Origin: Bacteroides sp.
GTDB lineage: Bacteria > Bacteroidota > Bacteroidia > Bacteroidales > Bacteroidaceae
DNA length: 64,000 nt
Reading direction: 5' to 3'
Assembly: GCF_028690125.1 (NCBI RefSeq)
Contig: NZ_JAQVBV010000025.1
Coordinates: 1 to 64,000, forward strand
Made by a program: the position numbers and the translations under genes. The notes beneath the pieces were generated by a model that worked only from the letters and a program-made list of their open reading frames with translations, did not search any database and was not told the origin of the DNA. Below, in pieces: positions 9,331 through 17,629 of the stretch (positions are counted from its first letter, which is position 1; every line of letters starts with the position of its first letter).

Positions 9331-9655
9331 AGATAAATGTGTGTTTTTAAAGTAAATTAGAACTAATCGTGAAATTTACGATAAAAATAGTGTTTTATTT
9401 CTTTTGATGCACATTTATCTATATAAAAAATGAACTTCTTCCCCATAAAGTTTATAATATGAATTATTTTGCTATATGTGTAGTACAAAATGTTTGTTTG
9501 TGTACTATTTCTCTTTTATATCGTATTTCGATTTGTTTCTTTTTAATTGCTTGTTGCTATGTTAATGACTAGCTTAGAATCCTGTCTTTCAGTCTGAATA
9601 TAGCTGACTACGAAAGTAGAGTCATTGAACAAGTAATAATTTGAAAAATAAAAAT
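9331..9655. other. Intergenic region, no gene recognised
   Basis: AT-rich spacer between the DUF5009-like gene and the GH38 terminator. I see no ORF, repeat or clear -7 box in it on either strand. Confidence 0.5.
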
Positions 9656-9722
9656 GGTGACCAGGGGATTTTCTGATCTGTATACTACAGGATGAAGTAT
9701 ACAGGCTAATTCCCTGATCACC
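9656..9722 (-). terminator. Large nested hairpin terminator of the GH38 gene
   Basis: Outer arms 9656-9668 and 9711-9722 (ggtgaccaggg with tccctgatcacc) enclose an inner ctgtatact/agtatacag stem. On the minus strand it follows the GH38 stop by about 30 nt and is followed by ATTTTTATTTTT, so a rho-independent terminator fits. Confidence 0.65.
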
Positions 9723-9755
9723 AAAGATAAATTTTTTCTATTCTTTTTCTACAAT

Positions 9756-12700
9756 TTAATAAACTTCCAGTTCATAAATTCTGGCTGCATTCAGTCCGTT
9801 GTCTTGTGTAGACTGTGTAATCAACAATCTGACATAACGGCATGAAGCCTGTTTAAATTGGCGTACCACTGTATTCTTGTGGTTATCAATTACTGCATCG
9901 ATTGTTTCCCATTCCTCATTCAGGCTATTTCTACCTTGCAGAAAGCAGTCACGGGTGATAAATGAGCTACCCTCATTACCGGCATTTACAAATTTCCAGC
10001 TACTGATTATTTGTTCATTGCCGAGATCGAAGTCGATGTAGTTAGGAGCTTTGCTTGTGTCACACCATTTTGTTTCTAAGTTGCCATCAATAGCAAATTG
10101 AGCCTGTTCCTTTTTATTCACTTCGCCGGAGCATTTGATAAGTTTAGCTTGTTTGAGCAAATTGACTTTGCTAGATGTTTCGGCTGTTCCGGCTGTCTGC
10201 AAGGCGGTGCGGAATAGTTCGGATACAGGAGTTACAGAAGGATATTCTTCATTAACCAAAGTCATTGCGAACACTACGATGTTGGGATTGTCCGGCAAAG
10301 TGATTGTGGTAGCACCTTTGGGAATATCCATACCGAATTTGAACATATATGTAAATTCATATGCGTCGTCTTTTTGTGAAGAATGACGGTGTGTACCTAC
10401 ATAAGCAATCTCTGCATCTTTCAAGAACCCTTCAGTATGTCCCAAGTGTCCCCACTGACCGATGAAACCTGTATAAGAAGGCACGGTTAATTCTTGTGAA
10501 GCATTGCCTGTGCTGAATGTGGCAGTAGCATCATTGCTTGTAGAAGCTGCCAGGAAGTAAACGCGATTATATGTATTTCCTGTAGGGAGTTGAATTACAT
10601 TACCTTTGCAAGTTATGCCGTTGGCAACTTCCTTTTCTCCTAAACGGAAAGGAATACCGTTGGCAGTCAGGATAGAGTCCGGAAGAAGCTCTGCTGCGTA
10701 GCTGTAGCCCGATTCGAAGTTGCCTTCGTGACGGAATTCATTCCAACTGAAACATTTGCGGTCATAATTTAATGGTAAATATTCATGTTTCAAAGTCGGA
10801 ACAGTTCCTTTCTTCTTCAGTTTTACTTTGAACGTTTGTATGTTGTACGGTTTGATAGATATATTCAATTGATTCTTGTTGAAGTCTGCATTTCCAATTG
10901 TTTTTTCCGTACCATCTGCTAATACTGCATTTTCTATTTCACCGGCAAAGGTAATAGCTGCTTTTTGAGCTTCTTTGCCTCCGGTTTCGTATACACGTAC
11001 TACATATTCATCCGATACTTCTGCTTTCTTCAGTGCTTTGATCACTACCCGGTCGTTGTTTGAACGGACAAAAGCAAACTCTTTACCCAGTGTTCCGGGA
11101 TGTTTGGGGCTGTCGAATGCTTTGATCGGCTGGTTCAGTATTTCAGCTTTGATAGCCGTTGCAGGTTTGTCGAGAGCTCCATTATGTCCTACCAAGCTAT
11201 AAGTAAAGGTATGGAAACCAAAATCCTGTTGATCTTGATAAGCATAATTTCCTTTTGTTTCAGGAGTATGGAGAAGCGTTAGACGGATAGTATGATTGTT
11301 CGGTTTATCCCATCCGTATTTACTATCGTTCATTACAGATACACCATAACTGTTGTCTTTATCAGTCAGGTCGGCCCATTGCTGAGCATATACTTCATAA
11401 GCAATTTTTGTGTTATTCCCACGTTCGATGCTACCAATTCCTAAGTCGTAAGTTGCTTTTTCATTCTCAATGTTTAAAGGAAATTCAGCTTTGAGCAATG
11501 CGTTTGGAGATTCCCAGTTTATTTCATTGTAGAAGTCAATCTGGTCGGCACGATTACCTTCATAGCAACGGATGTATTGTTTGAAGAGTGATTTACCGTG
11601 TTTCTTTTCTATACAAAGTGCTTTACGAAGGGCACCATTCTCTACCAAAGTAACTTTGACGTCGTCTGTGATAGAAATCGGATCACGGTCTGTAGTTTCT
11701 TTCAGTACCTCCCATGCAGGCCATGAGTAAGATTTGTTTTCTGTGAAGAGTGCCAGACGGATTACTTTTCCATCTTTTACCAATTCTTTGTTACCACGTT
11801 TATCAATAAGAGAAGTAATATCTCCGTTTTTGTCTAAGGTCAATTTATAGACTGAATTCTCCAATGTATTGGATACAGATGGAGTGATTGCTTTACCGGC
11901 TCCTCCTGTACGTACATCATATACGGAATATCCGTTGGCAGGAATATCGGCTGCTACTAACAGACGAGCTTTTCCGTTTTGGTAGCCAATCAGTTGTGAA
12001 GAAACTTTTTTGCCTTGTGCATTATAAACGGTAAAGCCATTCGGAGCTTTCGGCATTTCAAGGATGATTTCTGCCAGGTCGGATACGGGGAAAGCATTTG
12101 CATTATAAAGAATAACCGCTGTACCCTTTGCACGTGTATCCATTTGTTTGGCAATGGCATTCACAGAAGAAGTAAGTGCTCCTGCAAATTCTTTCATTGA
12201 GATCAATTCGTCATTCCATGAGAATTCGTATGCGCGCGGAATACTAGTTCCCGTCAAGTCGTCATGGAATTGGTGGAAAATAAATCGTTTCCATGATTCT
12301 GATAATGCTTGTCCCGGATAGTTTGCTGCACCCAGCCATTCTGCGGCAACGGCAGCTCTTTCGGCTGCATCACCCAACTGCTCGTTTTGACGATTATATA
12401 GTTTCATGGCTGCTTGTGAAGTATAACATCCTGTACCATGAACGTCCATCAGTAGTTCTCCGTCGAATACCGGAAGTTCAGAATGTTTGTCGAAAGGCAG
12501 ATAGTCTTTGTAAAGCTGGTCACTGGTAGCACTGATAATCTCTACCGGTCCGTTACCCTTCATTCCTTTTACCAAAGCCCGTACACTTTCCAGGGTAGGC
12601 GATCCTCCTGTATCTCCTGCACCATAATAGCGGTATACAGTATTGAGAGGAGTACGTTGAGTCAATTCTTTTATCTCCTTACTTTCCGAAAGGTCTTCAT

Positions 12701-13355
12701 CTTTCCAACGGTGGTTGTAATCATAACCGTGTGCCAGCATCACCTGATTACCATCTATACCTTTCCATAAACCGATAGTAAACGGGTGTTTGCTTTTTCC
12801 GTAGAAAGGATGGTTACGCCAATCCAGTTTTTGTGAAGAGAATCCGATCAATCCGCAATGAGAAGCAATGGTAGGAAGAGTCCATCCGAAACCGAAACAG
12901 TCGGGTAAGAAAATGTCTGTACCTTCTTTGCCGAATTCCTGACGGTAATAAGTCTGTCCGAACATAATGTTGCGGATAGCCGATTCTACGGAAGGAACCA
13001 ATGCATCACTGGCTTCCCAGCTGCTTCCGGAAATGTGCCAGCGTCCTTCATTGATAAATTTCTTCATTTCTTCATATTGCTCCGGATAATATTCTTTCAT
13101 CCAGGCGTATTTCACACCTCCTTCGAAGTTGAATACGTATTCCGGGTACTTTTTCAGCAGAAACAAATTCCGGCTGATTGTATTCCATACATATTCGTTG
13201 ATTGTTGTTTGAATATCCCAATTCCATTGAGTATCCAGATGAGCATCAGCTACAAGATAGGCTTTTGCTTTTTCGCTCTTTGCATTGTTTTGCGCATAAC
13301 TGCCTCCGGCAACAACCATAGCCAGAGCCAGAAAAGCTACTTTTTTGTTCATCAT
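9756..13355 (-). CDS. GH38 alpha-mannosidase with C-terminal F5/8-type carbohydrate-binding domain
   Basis: A 1199-residue secreted enzyme with a signal peptide ending GGSYAQ. The GH38 catalytic domain starts with DAHLD (zinc ligands His39 and Asp41) and has the nucleophile Asp152 in LPDCFGFG and the further zinc ligand motif FHQFHDDLTGT. The middle all-beta GH38 domains follow. The last ~130 residues ('FAIDGNLETKWCD', 'DFDLG', 'CRYVRLLI') form a discoidin/CBM32-like domain, which makes the protein longer than a minimal GH38. GH38 enzymes are retaining zinc alpha-mannosidases. It probably works in the periplasm with the GH92 enzymes on mannan side chains. It is transcribed alone from a promoter just upstream, with a hairpin terminator downstream. 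Confidence 0.95.
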   Translation of the reverse strand: MMNKKVAFLALAMVVAGGSYAQNNAKSEKAKAYLVADAHLDTQWNWDIQTTINEYVWNTISRNLFLLKKYPEYVFNFEGGVKYAWMKEYYPEQYEEMKKFINEGRWHISGSSWEASDALVPSVESAIRNIMFGQTYYRQEFGKEGTDIFLPDCFGFGWTLPTIASHCGLIGFSSQKLDWRNHPFYGKSKHPFTIGLWKGIDGNQVMLAHGYDYNHRWKDEDLSESKEIKELTQRTPLNTVYRYYGAGDTGGSPTLESVRALVKGMKGNGPVEIISATSDQLYKDYLPFDKHSELPVFDGELLMDVHGTGCYTSQAAMKLYNRQNEQLGDAAERAAVAAEWLGAANYPGQALSESWKRFIFHQFHDDLTGTSIPRAYEFSWNDELISMKEFAGALTSSVNAIAKQMDTRAKGTAVILYNANAFPVSDLAEIILEMPKAPNGFTVYNAQGKKVSSQLIGYQNGKARLLVAADIPANGYSVYDVRTGGAGKAITPSVSNTLENSVYKLTLDKNGDITSLIDKRGNKELVKDGKVIRLALFTENKSYSWPAWEVLKETTDRDPISITDDVKVTLVENGALRKALCIEKKHGKSLFKQYIRCYEGNRADQIDFYNEINWESPNALLKAEFPLNIENEKATYDLGIGSIERGNNTKIAYEVYAQQWADLTDKDNSYGVSVMNDSKYGWDKPNNHTIRLTLLHTPETKGNYAYQDQQDFGFHTFTYSLVGHNGALDKPATAIKAEILNQPIKAFDSPKHPGTLGKEFAFVRSNNDRVVIKALKKAEVSDEYVVRVYETGGKEAQKAAITFAGEIENAVLADGTEKTIGNADFNKNQLNISIKPYNIQTFKVKLKKKGTVPTLKHEYLPLNYDRKCFSWNEFRHEGNFESGYSYAAELLPDSILTANGIPFRLGEKEVANGITCKGNVIQLPTGNTYNRVYFLAASTSNDATATFSTGNASQELTVPSYTGFIGQWGHLGHTEGFLKDAEIAYVGTHRHSSQKDDAYEFTYMFKFGMDIPKGATTITLPDNPNIVVFAMTLVNEEYPSVTPVSELFRTALQTAGTAETSSKVNLLKQAKLIKCSGEVNKKEQAQFAIDGNLETKWCDTSKAPNYIDFDLGNEQIISSWKFVNAGNEGSSFITRDCFLQGRNSLNEEWETIDAVIDNHKNTVVRQFKQASCRYVRLLITQSTQDNGLNAARIYELEVY

Positions 13356-13396
13356 GTTTTAGTAGTATTATTATGTTTGAATGTTAATAATAAAAA

Positions 13397-13404
13397 CAAA
13401 GGTA
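13397..13404 (-). promoter_or_regulatory. -7 box of the GH38 gene
   Basis: On the minus strand TACCTTTG fits TAnnTTTG, 42 nt before the GH38 ATG at 13355. Confidence 0.5.
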
Positions 13405-13927
13405 ATAGAATTAATTAGTATAATAGTCTGAATCGTAGTTTTTTACAGAGATGGCGTGAAATATTACTTTTCTGGCAGAAAAAGGTACTTGTTTAGCTTC
13501 TATTAAAAGGCTTTCGATAAGAGGACAAGGAGATCAGAGCTTAAGATAATATTGTGTGCAACCTACGTCTATGGATTCTGTTTGCTAATGAAATAATAAT
13601 GGAAATAATCTTCCATCTTGCAGTGTGGCATGATTTGCATAGAGACTATATTGTGGGAAGACGGTAACTCACCATGAGATGATAAGGAGGCAATTAAAAG
13701 CAGTAATCCCACAAGGTCTGAGTACCGGTGCTTATGGTGGGGTGGACTGTTTCGTAGTAGTACTGAAGTTGCTATAATGGCAATTTAGCGAAGGTGGCAG
13801 TTTGTCTAGTATATTTATATTGTACAACTAATATAAATTATTAGGATGATGCAATATCAAGTCACAAAACTGTTTATAATCGACAAGCATTTGATAATGG
13901 ATGCTTGGAAACCGTTATCTCTTCTAC
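13405..13927. other. Decayed non-coding DNA, origin not recognised
   Basis: No intact ORF is present on either strand. The composition is slightly less AT-rich than the neighbouring spacers, and it adjoins the recombinase remnant, so it is probably further debris of the same insertion. I could not match it to a known gene in any frame. Confidence 0.4.
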
Positions 13928-14203
13928 CTAGATATTTCCTTTTTTCGACAGCAGTTCTTTGTGATGGATATGGATGGATAGAGTGGTTTTATCAAGTACT
14001 CGGTTTGATTCGGTAGCCATTTTACTTTTGCCTATTGCCCGTGCTCCCTTATTCCAAAGGGCTACACTTTGCATTGAACCATACCATAGATTTCCCGATG
14101 GAAATACGTTTCATGATTGGAGCATAGCTATCACTTCTCAACCCCTTGTAACGAAGGTAATAATGGGCTTTTAGCTTTTGGCTTAGAATGTGCTGTTTTT
14201 CAT
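13928..14203 (-). pseudogene. Broken tyrosine recombinase, N-terminal remnant
   Basis: On the minus strand an ATG at 14203 gives MKNSTF, then after in-frame stops and a shift the reading continues 'KAHYYLRYKGLRSDSYAPIM', then shifts again to 'WNKGARAIGKSKMATESNRV' and 'LDKTTLSIHIHHKELLSKKG' before a stop at 13928. These segments match in order the arm-binding domain and start of the SAM-like domain of Bacteroides transposon-type tyrosine recombinases. At least two frameshifts, several stops and loss of the whole catalytic domain make it non-functional. A 66-codon ORF on the plus strand here is only its shadow. It shows that a mobile element once sat between the GH38 gene and the propeller gene. 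Confidence 0.8.
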
Positions 14204-14292
14204 GTACAGGCTAATAGATGTACATTACAAGTATTTCATACTTTTTCCAAATAATCAAAAAACCGACAATGGTTTTATGTATATTCACCACA

Positions 14293-15546
14293 CTATTCTC
14301 GTGGCAAAGTAATCACCACCACCGGATTAGAATCTTCATCTAACTTTTTCAATCCAGCTAATTTCTTATTTTGAACCATCTCTGGGTGTTCTTCTAACCA
14401 TCTCAATACTTCATCCGAACCTTTCATCATACCGTATTCACCCTGAGAATTATAAGTCTGGGGACGGAAAACCATGAATCCGTTCAGATCGTCTACAAAG
14501 CCGGCTTTCTCTGGATACATACGAGTGGTACCGGCTTTGCAGTCATAAACACCATTGAATGTTTCCTGCTCGTTGCTATAGATTCCACGTACGGATTGGA
14601 AGAAGAGAGTCTGATTTGTCTCGAACACCGTTGTCATCAGCAGGCGGTTGTAATTGTCTTTAGAATCTGTACGCGCCTCTACTCCCCAATGCCATTTCCC
14701 AGTCGAAAATGCAATGACAGGAACCAGCCGATTTCTCTCCACCGTATAAATCGTATCGATGAAACCCTCTTTAAAACGAACTTTACCATCTTGTTTCCAT
14801 AAGAAAGGCAGATCGGTGATATTAGCTGAATAACTGCCATCTTTGAATTCCATCAGGATAAAGCTAGTCAATCCCTGTTTTTGTATGGAAAATCTTTTAA
14901 TATCGCCAATATTTTTCTCAGGAAGTACGGGCAACAGACTGGAAAGTGTATCTTTTTGTTCCCCCCGAGTATCGAAGAATACTAGCGAACGGCTATTGAA
15001 TTCTTGCCCTAAGTTATTGTAATGTCCTATTGCCAATGAATCTGTAAAAATGAAATCGCTTGGTGCAACCGGCTGAGTGGGGATCGTCGTCTTTCCCTGG
15101 TATTTACCTTGCAAGTCGTGCCGTTGAAAGATATTCGGTTCACGTTTGAAATATAGCATCTTTTCTACATCATTATAGATAGGTTTGGCATCGGAATAAG
15201 CTTCAGGACTATCACCTCCATATCCCATCTTAGAAATGAACTTACCATCGGCTTTATTGAACAGAAAACAATCTTTACGCGTATAGACAACGATGTGTTT
15301 GTTCAGCAACAACAGTTTCGGATCATTACCTATCAGACAAGAATCAGTGGTTTCCAAAGGGATATAACAAACATCACTACCCAACTCGGAGATCTTCAGT
15401 TCTGTTTGGTTTTCCATAGCACCTGCCACATCCACAATGCATAAATCTTCAGTTGTAGAGCGTTGAGGTCCTGTACAAGCAGCCATCAAATAGATTGAGC
15501 AGACTGTATACATCCAAAATTTTTTCATAATTTGCGTGTTTTTCAT
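14293..15546 (-). CDS. 6-bladed beta-propeller family lipoprotein
   Basis: Up to 417 residues; the likely start is the second Met (15528), giving MKKFWMYTVC followed by a lipobox ending AAC, so it is a lipoprotein. The 'ELGSDVCYIPLETTDSCLIG' segment and the regular propeller-like repeats place it in the 6-bladed beta-propeller lipoproteins (DUF4934/BF3164-type) common in Bacteroides PULs, whose function is not established. It is flanked by a recombinase remnant on one side and a decayed spacer on the other, and it has no clear operon partner. A fragment of a distant relative lies at 38.5-38.8 kb. Confidence 0.75.
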   Translation of the reverse strand: MKNTQIMKKFWMYTVCSIYLMAACTGPQRSTTEDLCIVDVAGAMENQTELKISELGSDVCYIPLETTDSCLIGNDPKLLLLNKHIVVYTRKDCFLFNKADGKFISKMGYGGDSPEAYSDAKPIYNDVEKMLYFKREPNIFQRHDLQGKYQGKTTIPTQPVAPSDFIFTDSLAIGHYNNLGQEFNSRSLVFFDTRGEQKDTLSSLLPVLPEKNIGDIKRFSIQKQGLTSFILMEFKDGSYSANITDLPFLWKQDGKVRFKEGFIDTIYTVERNRLVPVIAFSTGKWHWGVEARTDSKDNYNRLLMTTVFETNQTLFFQSVRGIYSNEQETFNGVYDCKAGTTRMYPEKAGFVDDLNGFMVFRPQTYNSQGEYGMMKGSDEVLRWLEEHPEMVQNKKLAGLKKLDEDSNPVVVITLPRE

Positions 15547-16049
15547 TTAACTTATATACAATTCTTACAAATAAACTAATTTATCTAGTTTGCAAACTAA
15601 TGTTATTAGTTAAATATCTACAAAAACCTGTCTCAATCCCACAGCATTTCAAATCAAGAACTAGATATAAATGCTGTTCCATCTACTTGAACAAAGTGTT
15701 TTATACTGTTGGAACATTTTGTTTCAACAGTATAAAACACTTTGTTTCAAGCGTACAAACACATTGTTTCGTATGTTGTTGCGATCTATATTGGCATAGG
15801 ATGAGCACTTCATTTTATACGTTGTTACGACTACTTTATCAGATGATTCTTTTTATATCGTCTTTTCTATCGTTTTTAGGGTGATAAATAAAATCGTATT
15901 TTTTTATGAGTGGAGATAGAATGATTGATTTTGTGACTACTATTCATTATAATAATAGTTTTGTTGAATGTGAATAACGTGATATATTATAAAAATCTTC
16001 TGCAGTGGTTAAACAGAAAACTATCCGTAAATATGTAACGAAGTAAAAA
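15547..16049. other. Intergenic region with long hairpin and tandem repeats, no gene
   Basis: About 500 bp without a credible gene. It holds the giant hairpin and TTTGTTTC repeats described separately; the remainder shows nothing recognisable. A 94-codon ORF on the plus strand runs through the hairpin and has no family features. Confidence 0.5.
15687..15750. repeat. 30-bp-stem inverted repeat
   Basis: Arms 15687-15716 and 15720-15750 pair almost perfectly around a 3-nt loop, with one G-T pair and one bulged base. This is far longer than a normal terminator stem. The right arm is also the first of three imperfect ~23-bp direct repeats built on TTTGTTTCAA, ending near 15785. Confidence 0.7.
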
Positions 16050-16097
16050 CTGCACCTTTTGTTTATAGGCTTTTACTCCCATGAACAAAAGGTGCAG
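16050..16097 (-). terminator. Terminator downstream of the GH130-like remnant
   Basis: Perfect 14-bp arms (16050-16063 and 16084-16097) are followed on the minus strand by TTTTTAC. It is a good rho-independent terminator that now serves only the pseudogene at 16128-16580. Confidence 0.7.
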
Positions 16098-16127
16098 AAA
16101 AACTGAGCCCTATGTAAAGAATCGGAT

Positions 16128-16580
16128 TAAGGCAATGGGGCCGGATCGGCAGCGACTGTTCCGTTTACATACTGACCACTTTTTTCGAATCTATCTATCG
16201 GACGGAAGAAAGGTTCGTCCAAACGAGTGATGAAACGAGTCGGCTCGTTAGCGTCAAAGAGAGCTTGTCCGGCAGCATATACATTAGCAGTGTAACGTTT
16301 GTCTCCTTTGTCTGCACTATTCTTGCCGTTATATAAAAGAACGATTCCCTTTAGATTGCAAATCGCAGGAGGACTGCATTCCGCCAGTTGGCTATCAAAA
16401 TATCCATCTCTTGGAGAGAATAGTCTTTTTTAATGAACCGTCGATATTGACAACGGGAATCCAGTTTACCAAATCTTCAGAAGTAGCTGTACATAAATTG
16501 TTTTCGCCCGTTGGAAATGAATACCATCGTTGTAAATGGCATATCCGAGACGTGATGTACGGTGGTCTAAAGATTATCAA
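16128..16580 (-). pseudogene. GH130-like mannoside phosphorylase/hydrolase remnant
   Basis: On the minus strand the first frame reads 'WYSFPTGENNLCTATSEDLV' up to about 16395. After a shift it continues with 'SPPAICNLKGIVLLYNGKN', 'TANVYAAGQALFDANEPTRF' and 'LDEPFFRPIDRFEKSGQYVN' to a stop at 16128. These match in order the central and C-terminal parts of GH130 (and related five-bladed propeller) enzymes, which phosphorolyse or hydrolyse beta-mannosides. The N-terminal third is missing, there is a frameshift, and the C-terminus looks internally deleted. A terminator follows at 16050-16097. It adjoins the EEP phosphatase and GH92 genes, as expected for a former PUL member. Confidence 0.72.
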
Positions 16581-16631
16581 CCTATTATTTGCATATCTTT
16601 GTGTCAGATGATTAGGGGTAAATCATCCCAT

Positions 16632-17570
16632 TTACTTTTGATGGCGTTTGTCGTACTCCAATTCCACTTTTACGGGGAAGTGATCTGAAGGTGTACGTGC
16701 TTGGTACGCTTTAATCATAATTTCTTCCGGATAGTCTTTTGCATCTGCCTTATTTCCACTTCCTTTACTACGATAAGTATCGGTCAGCACACCATATCTT
16801 TTCACATGAAAAACCGGTGAAACGAACACATGGTCAATACGGCTTTCGGTAAAGTTGTTCGGGTTGAAACTATTGAAAGTTCCATTGGTGTCATAACGAA
16901 AATCGGATTTCTCGTAAGAGTCGCAAAGTATTCCCTTCTCAACAAACGCATTGTAAGATTGGTGAGTCTGGTCCACATTGAAATCACCTGTCAGAATAGC
17001 CGGAAGATTGGCTCCCAGTTCCTGCATTTTCTTCTGAACAAGGAAGGCGCTTTCAACACGCGCTTGCTTGCCAACATGATCCATATGCAGATTGAAAAGC
17101 AGGAACTCGAATCCGGTATCTTTACACTTGAAATGTCCCCAACTACAAACACGGGGTAACACGGCATCCCAACCTTTACTAGGAACATCTGGTGTTTCCG
17201 ACAACCAGAAGTCTCCTTTCTCTATCACATCGAATTTGTCAGTGCGGTAGAAAATAGCAGAGTGCTCACCTTTGTCTTTTCCGTCATCACGTCCTACTCC
17301 AATATAATCATAGCCGGGAAGAGCAACTTTCATGTCTTGTAATTGATGTAGAAAGCATTCCTGAGTGCCGAAAATATCAAAATCATGATATTGCACCATT
17401 TTTGCGACTACAGGATAACGTTGTCCCCAGCCATTCCCGTTAGCGGAATCGGACTTGTTGGCATTTCTCAGATTATAAGAAGCAACAGTGAAACGTGTGG
17501 GCTGATAGCTTTGGCAACTGCAAAAGACTATAGCGACTAAAGCGATTAGTAAAAGGTTCTTTAATTTCAT
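16632..17570 (-). CDS. Endonuclease/exonuclease/phosphatase (EEP) family lipoprotein, probable sugar phosphatase
   Basis: A 312-residue protein with a lipobox (VFCSC) and no acidic residues after the Cys, so probably periplasm-facing. EEP-fold motifs are in order: 'VASYNLR', 'GTQE', 'FNLHMDH', 'LTGDFNVD', 'IDHVFVS' and 'TPSDHFPV', giving the Mg2+-binding and catalytic Asn, Glu, His and Asp residues. EEP enzymes cleave phosphomono- or diesters. It lies 59 bp downstream of a GH92 whose catalytic acid is Gln, on the same strand, and was formerly followed by a GH130-like gene. This context suggests it removes phosphate from mannose-phosphate released from yeast-type phosphomannan. A nuclease role is less likely for a secreted PUL protein. 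Confidence 0.85.
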   Translation of the reverse strand: MKLKNLLLIALVAIVFCSCQSYQPTRFTVASYNLRNANKSDSANGNGWGQRYPVVAKMVQYHDFDIFGTQECFLHQLQDMKVALPGYDYIGVGRDDGKDKGEHSAIFYRTDKFDVIEKGDFWLSETPDVPSKGWDAVLPRVCSWGHFKCKDTGFEFLLFNLHMDHVGKQARVESAFLVQKKMQELGANLPAILTGDFNVDQTHQSYNAFVEKGILCDSYEKSDFRYDTNGTFNSFNPNNFTESRIDHVFVSPVFHVKRYGVLTDTYRSKGSGNKADAKDYPEEIMIKAYQARTPSDHFPVKVELEYDKRHQK

Positions 17571-17629
17571 GTTTTCTTTAGTTTGTCAAAGTAGATAGAT
17601 TACTTGTCGGGTGTCAAAAATACAATATT

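Noticed and set aside
13974-14174. 66-codon ORF on the plus strand
   Set aside because: It is antisense to the recombinase remnant on the minus strand and has no family features of its own.
15712-15785. CRISPR-like spaced repeats
   Set aside because: The three repeats are imperfect, directly adjacent and without spacers, and no cas gene is present.
15600-15884. 94-codon ORF on the plus strand
   Set aside because: It runs through the long hairpin and repeats, has no start context or recognisable domain, and its composition follows the repeats.
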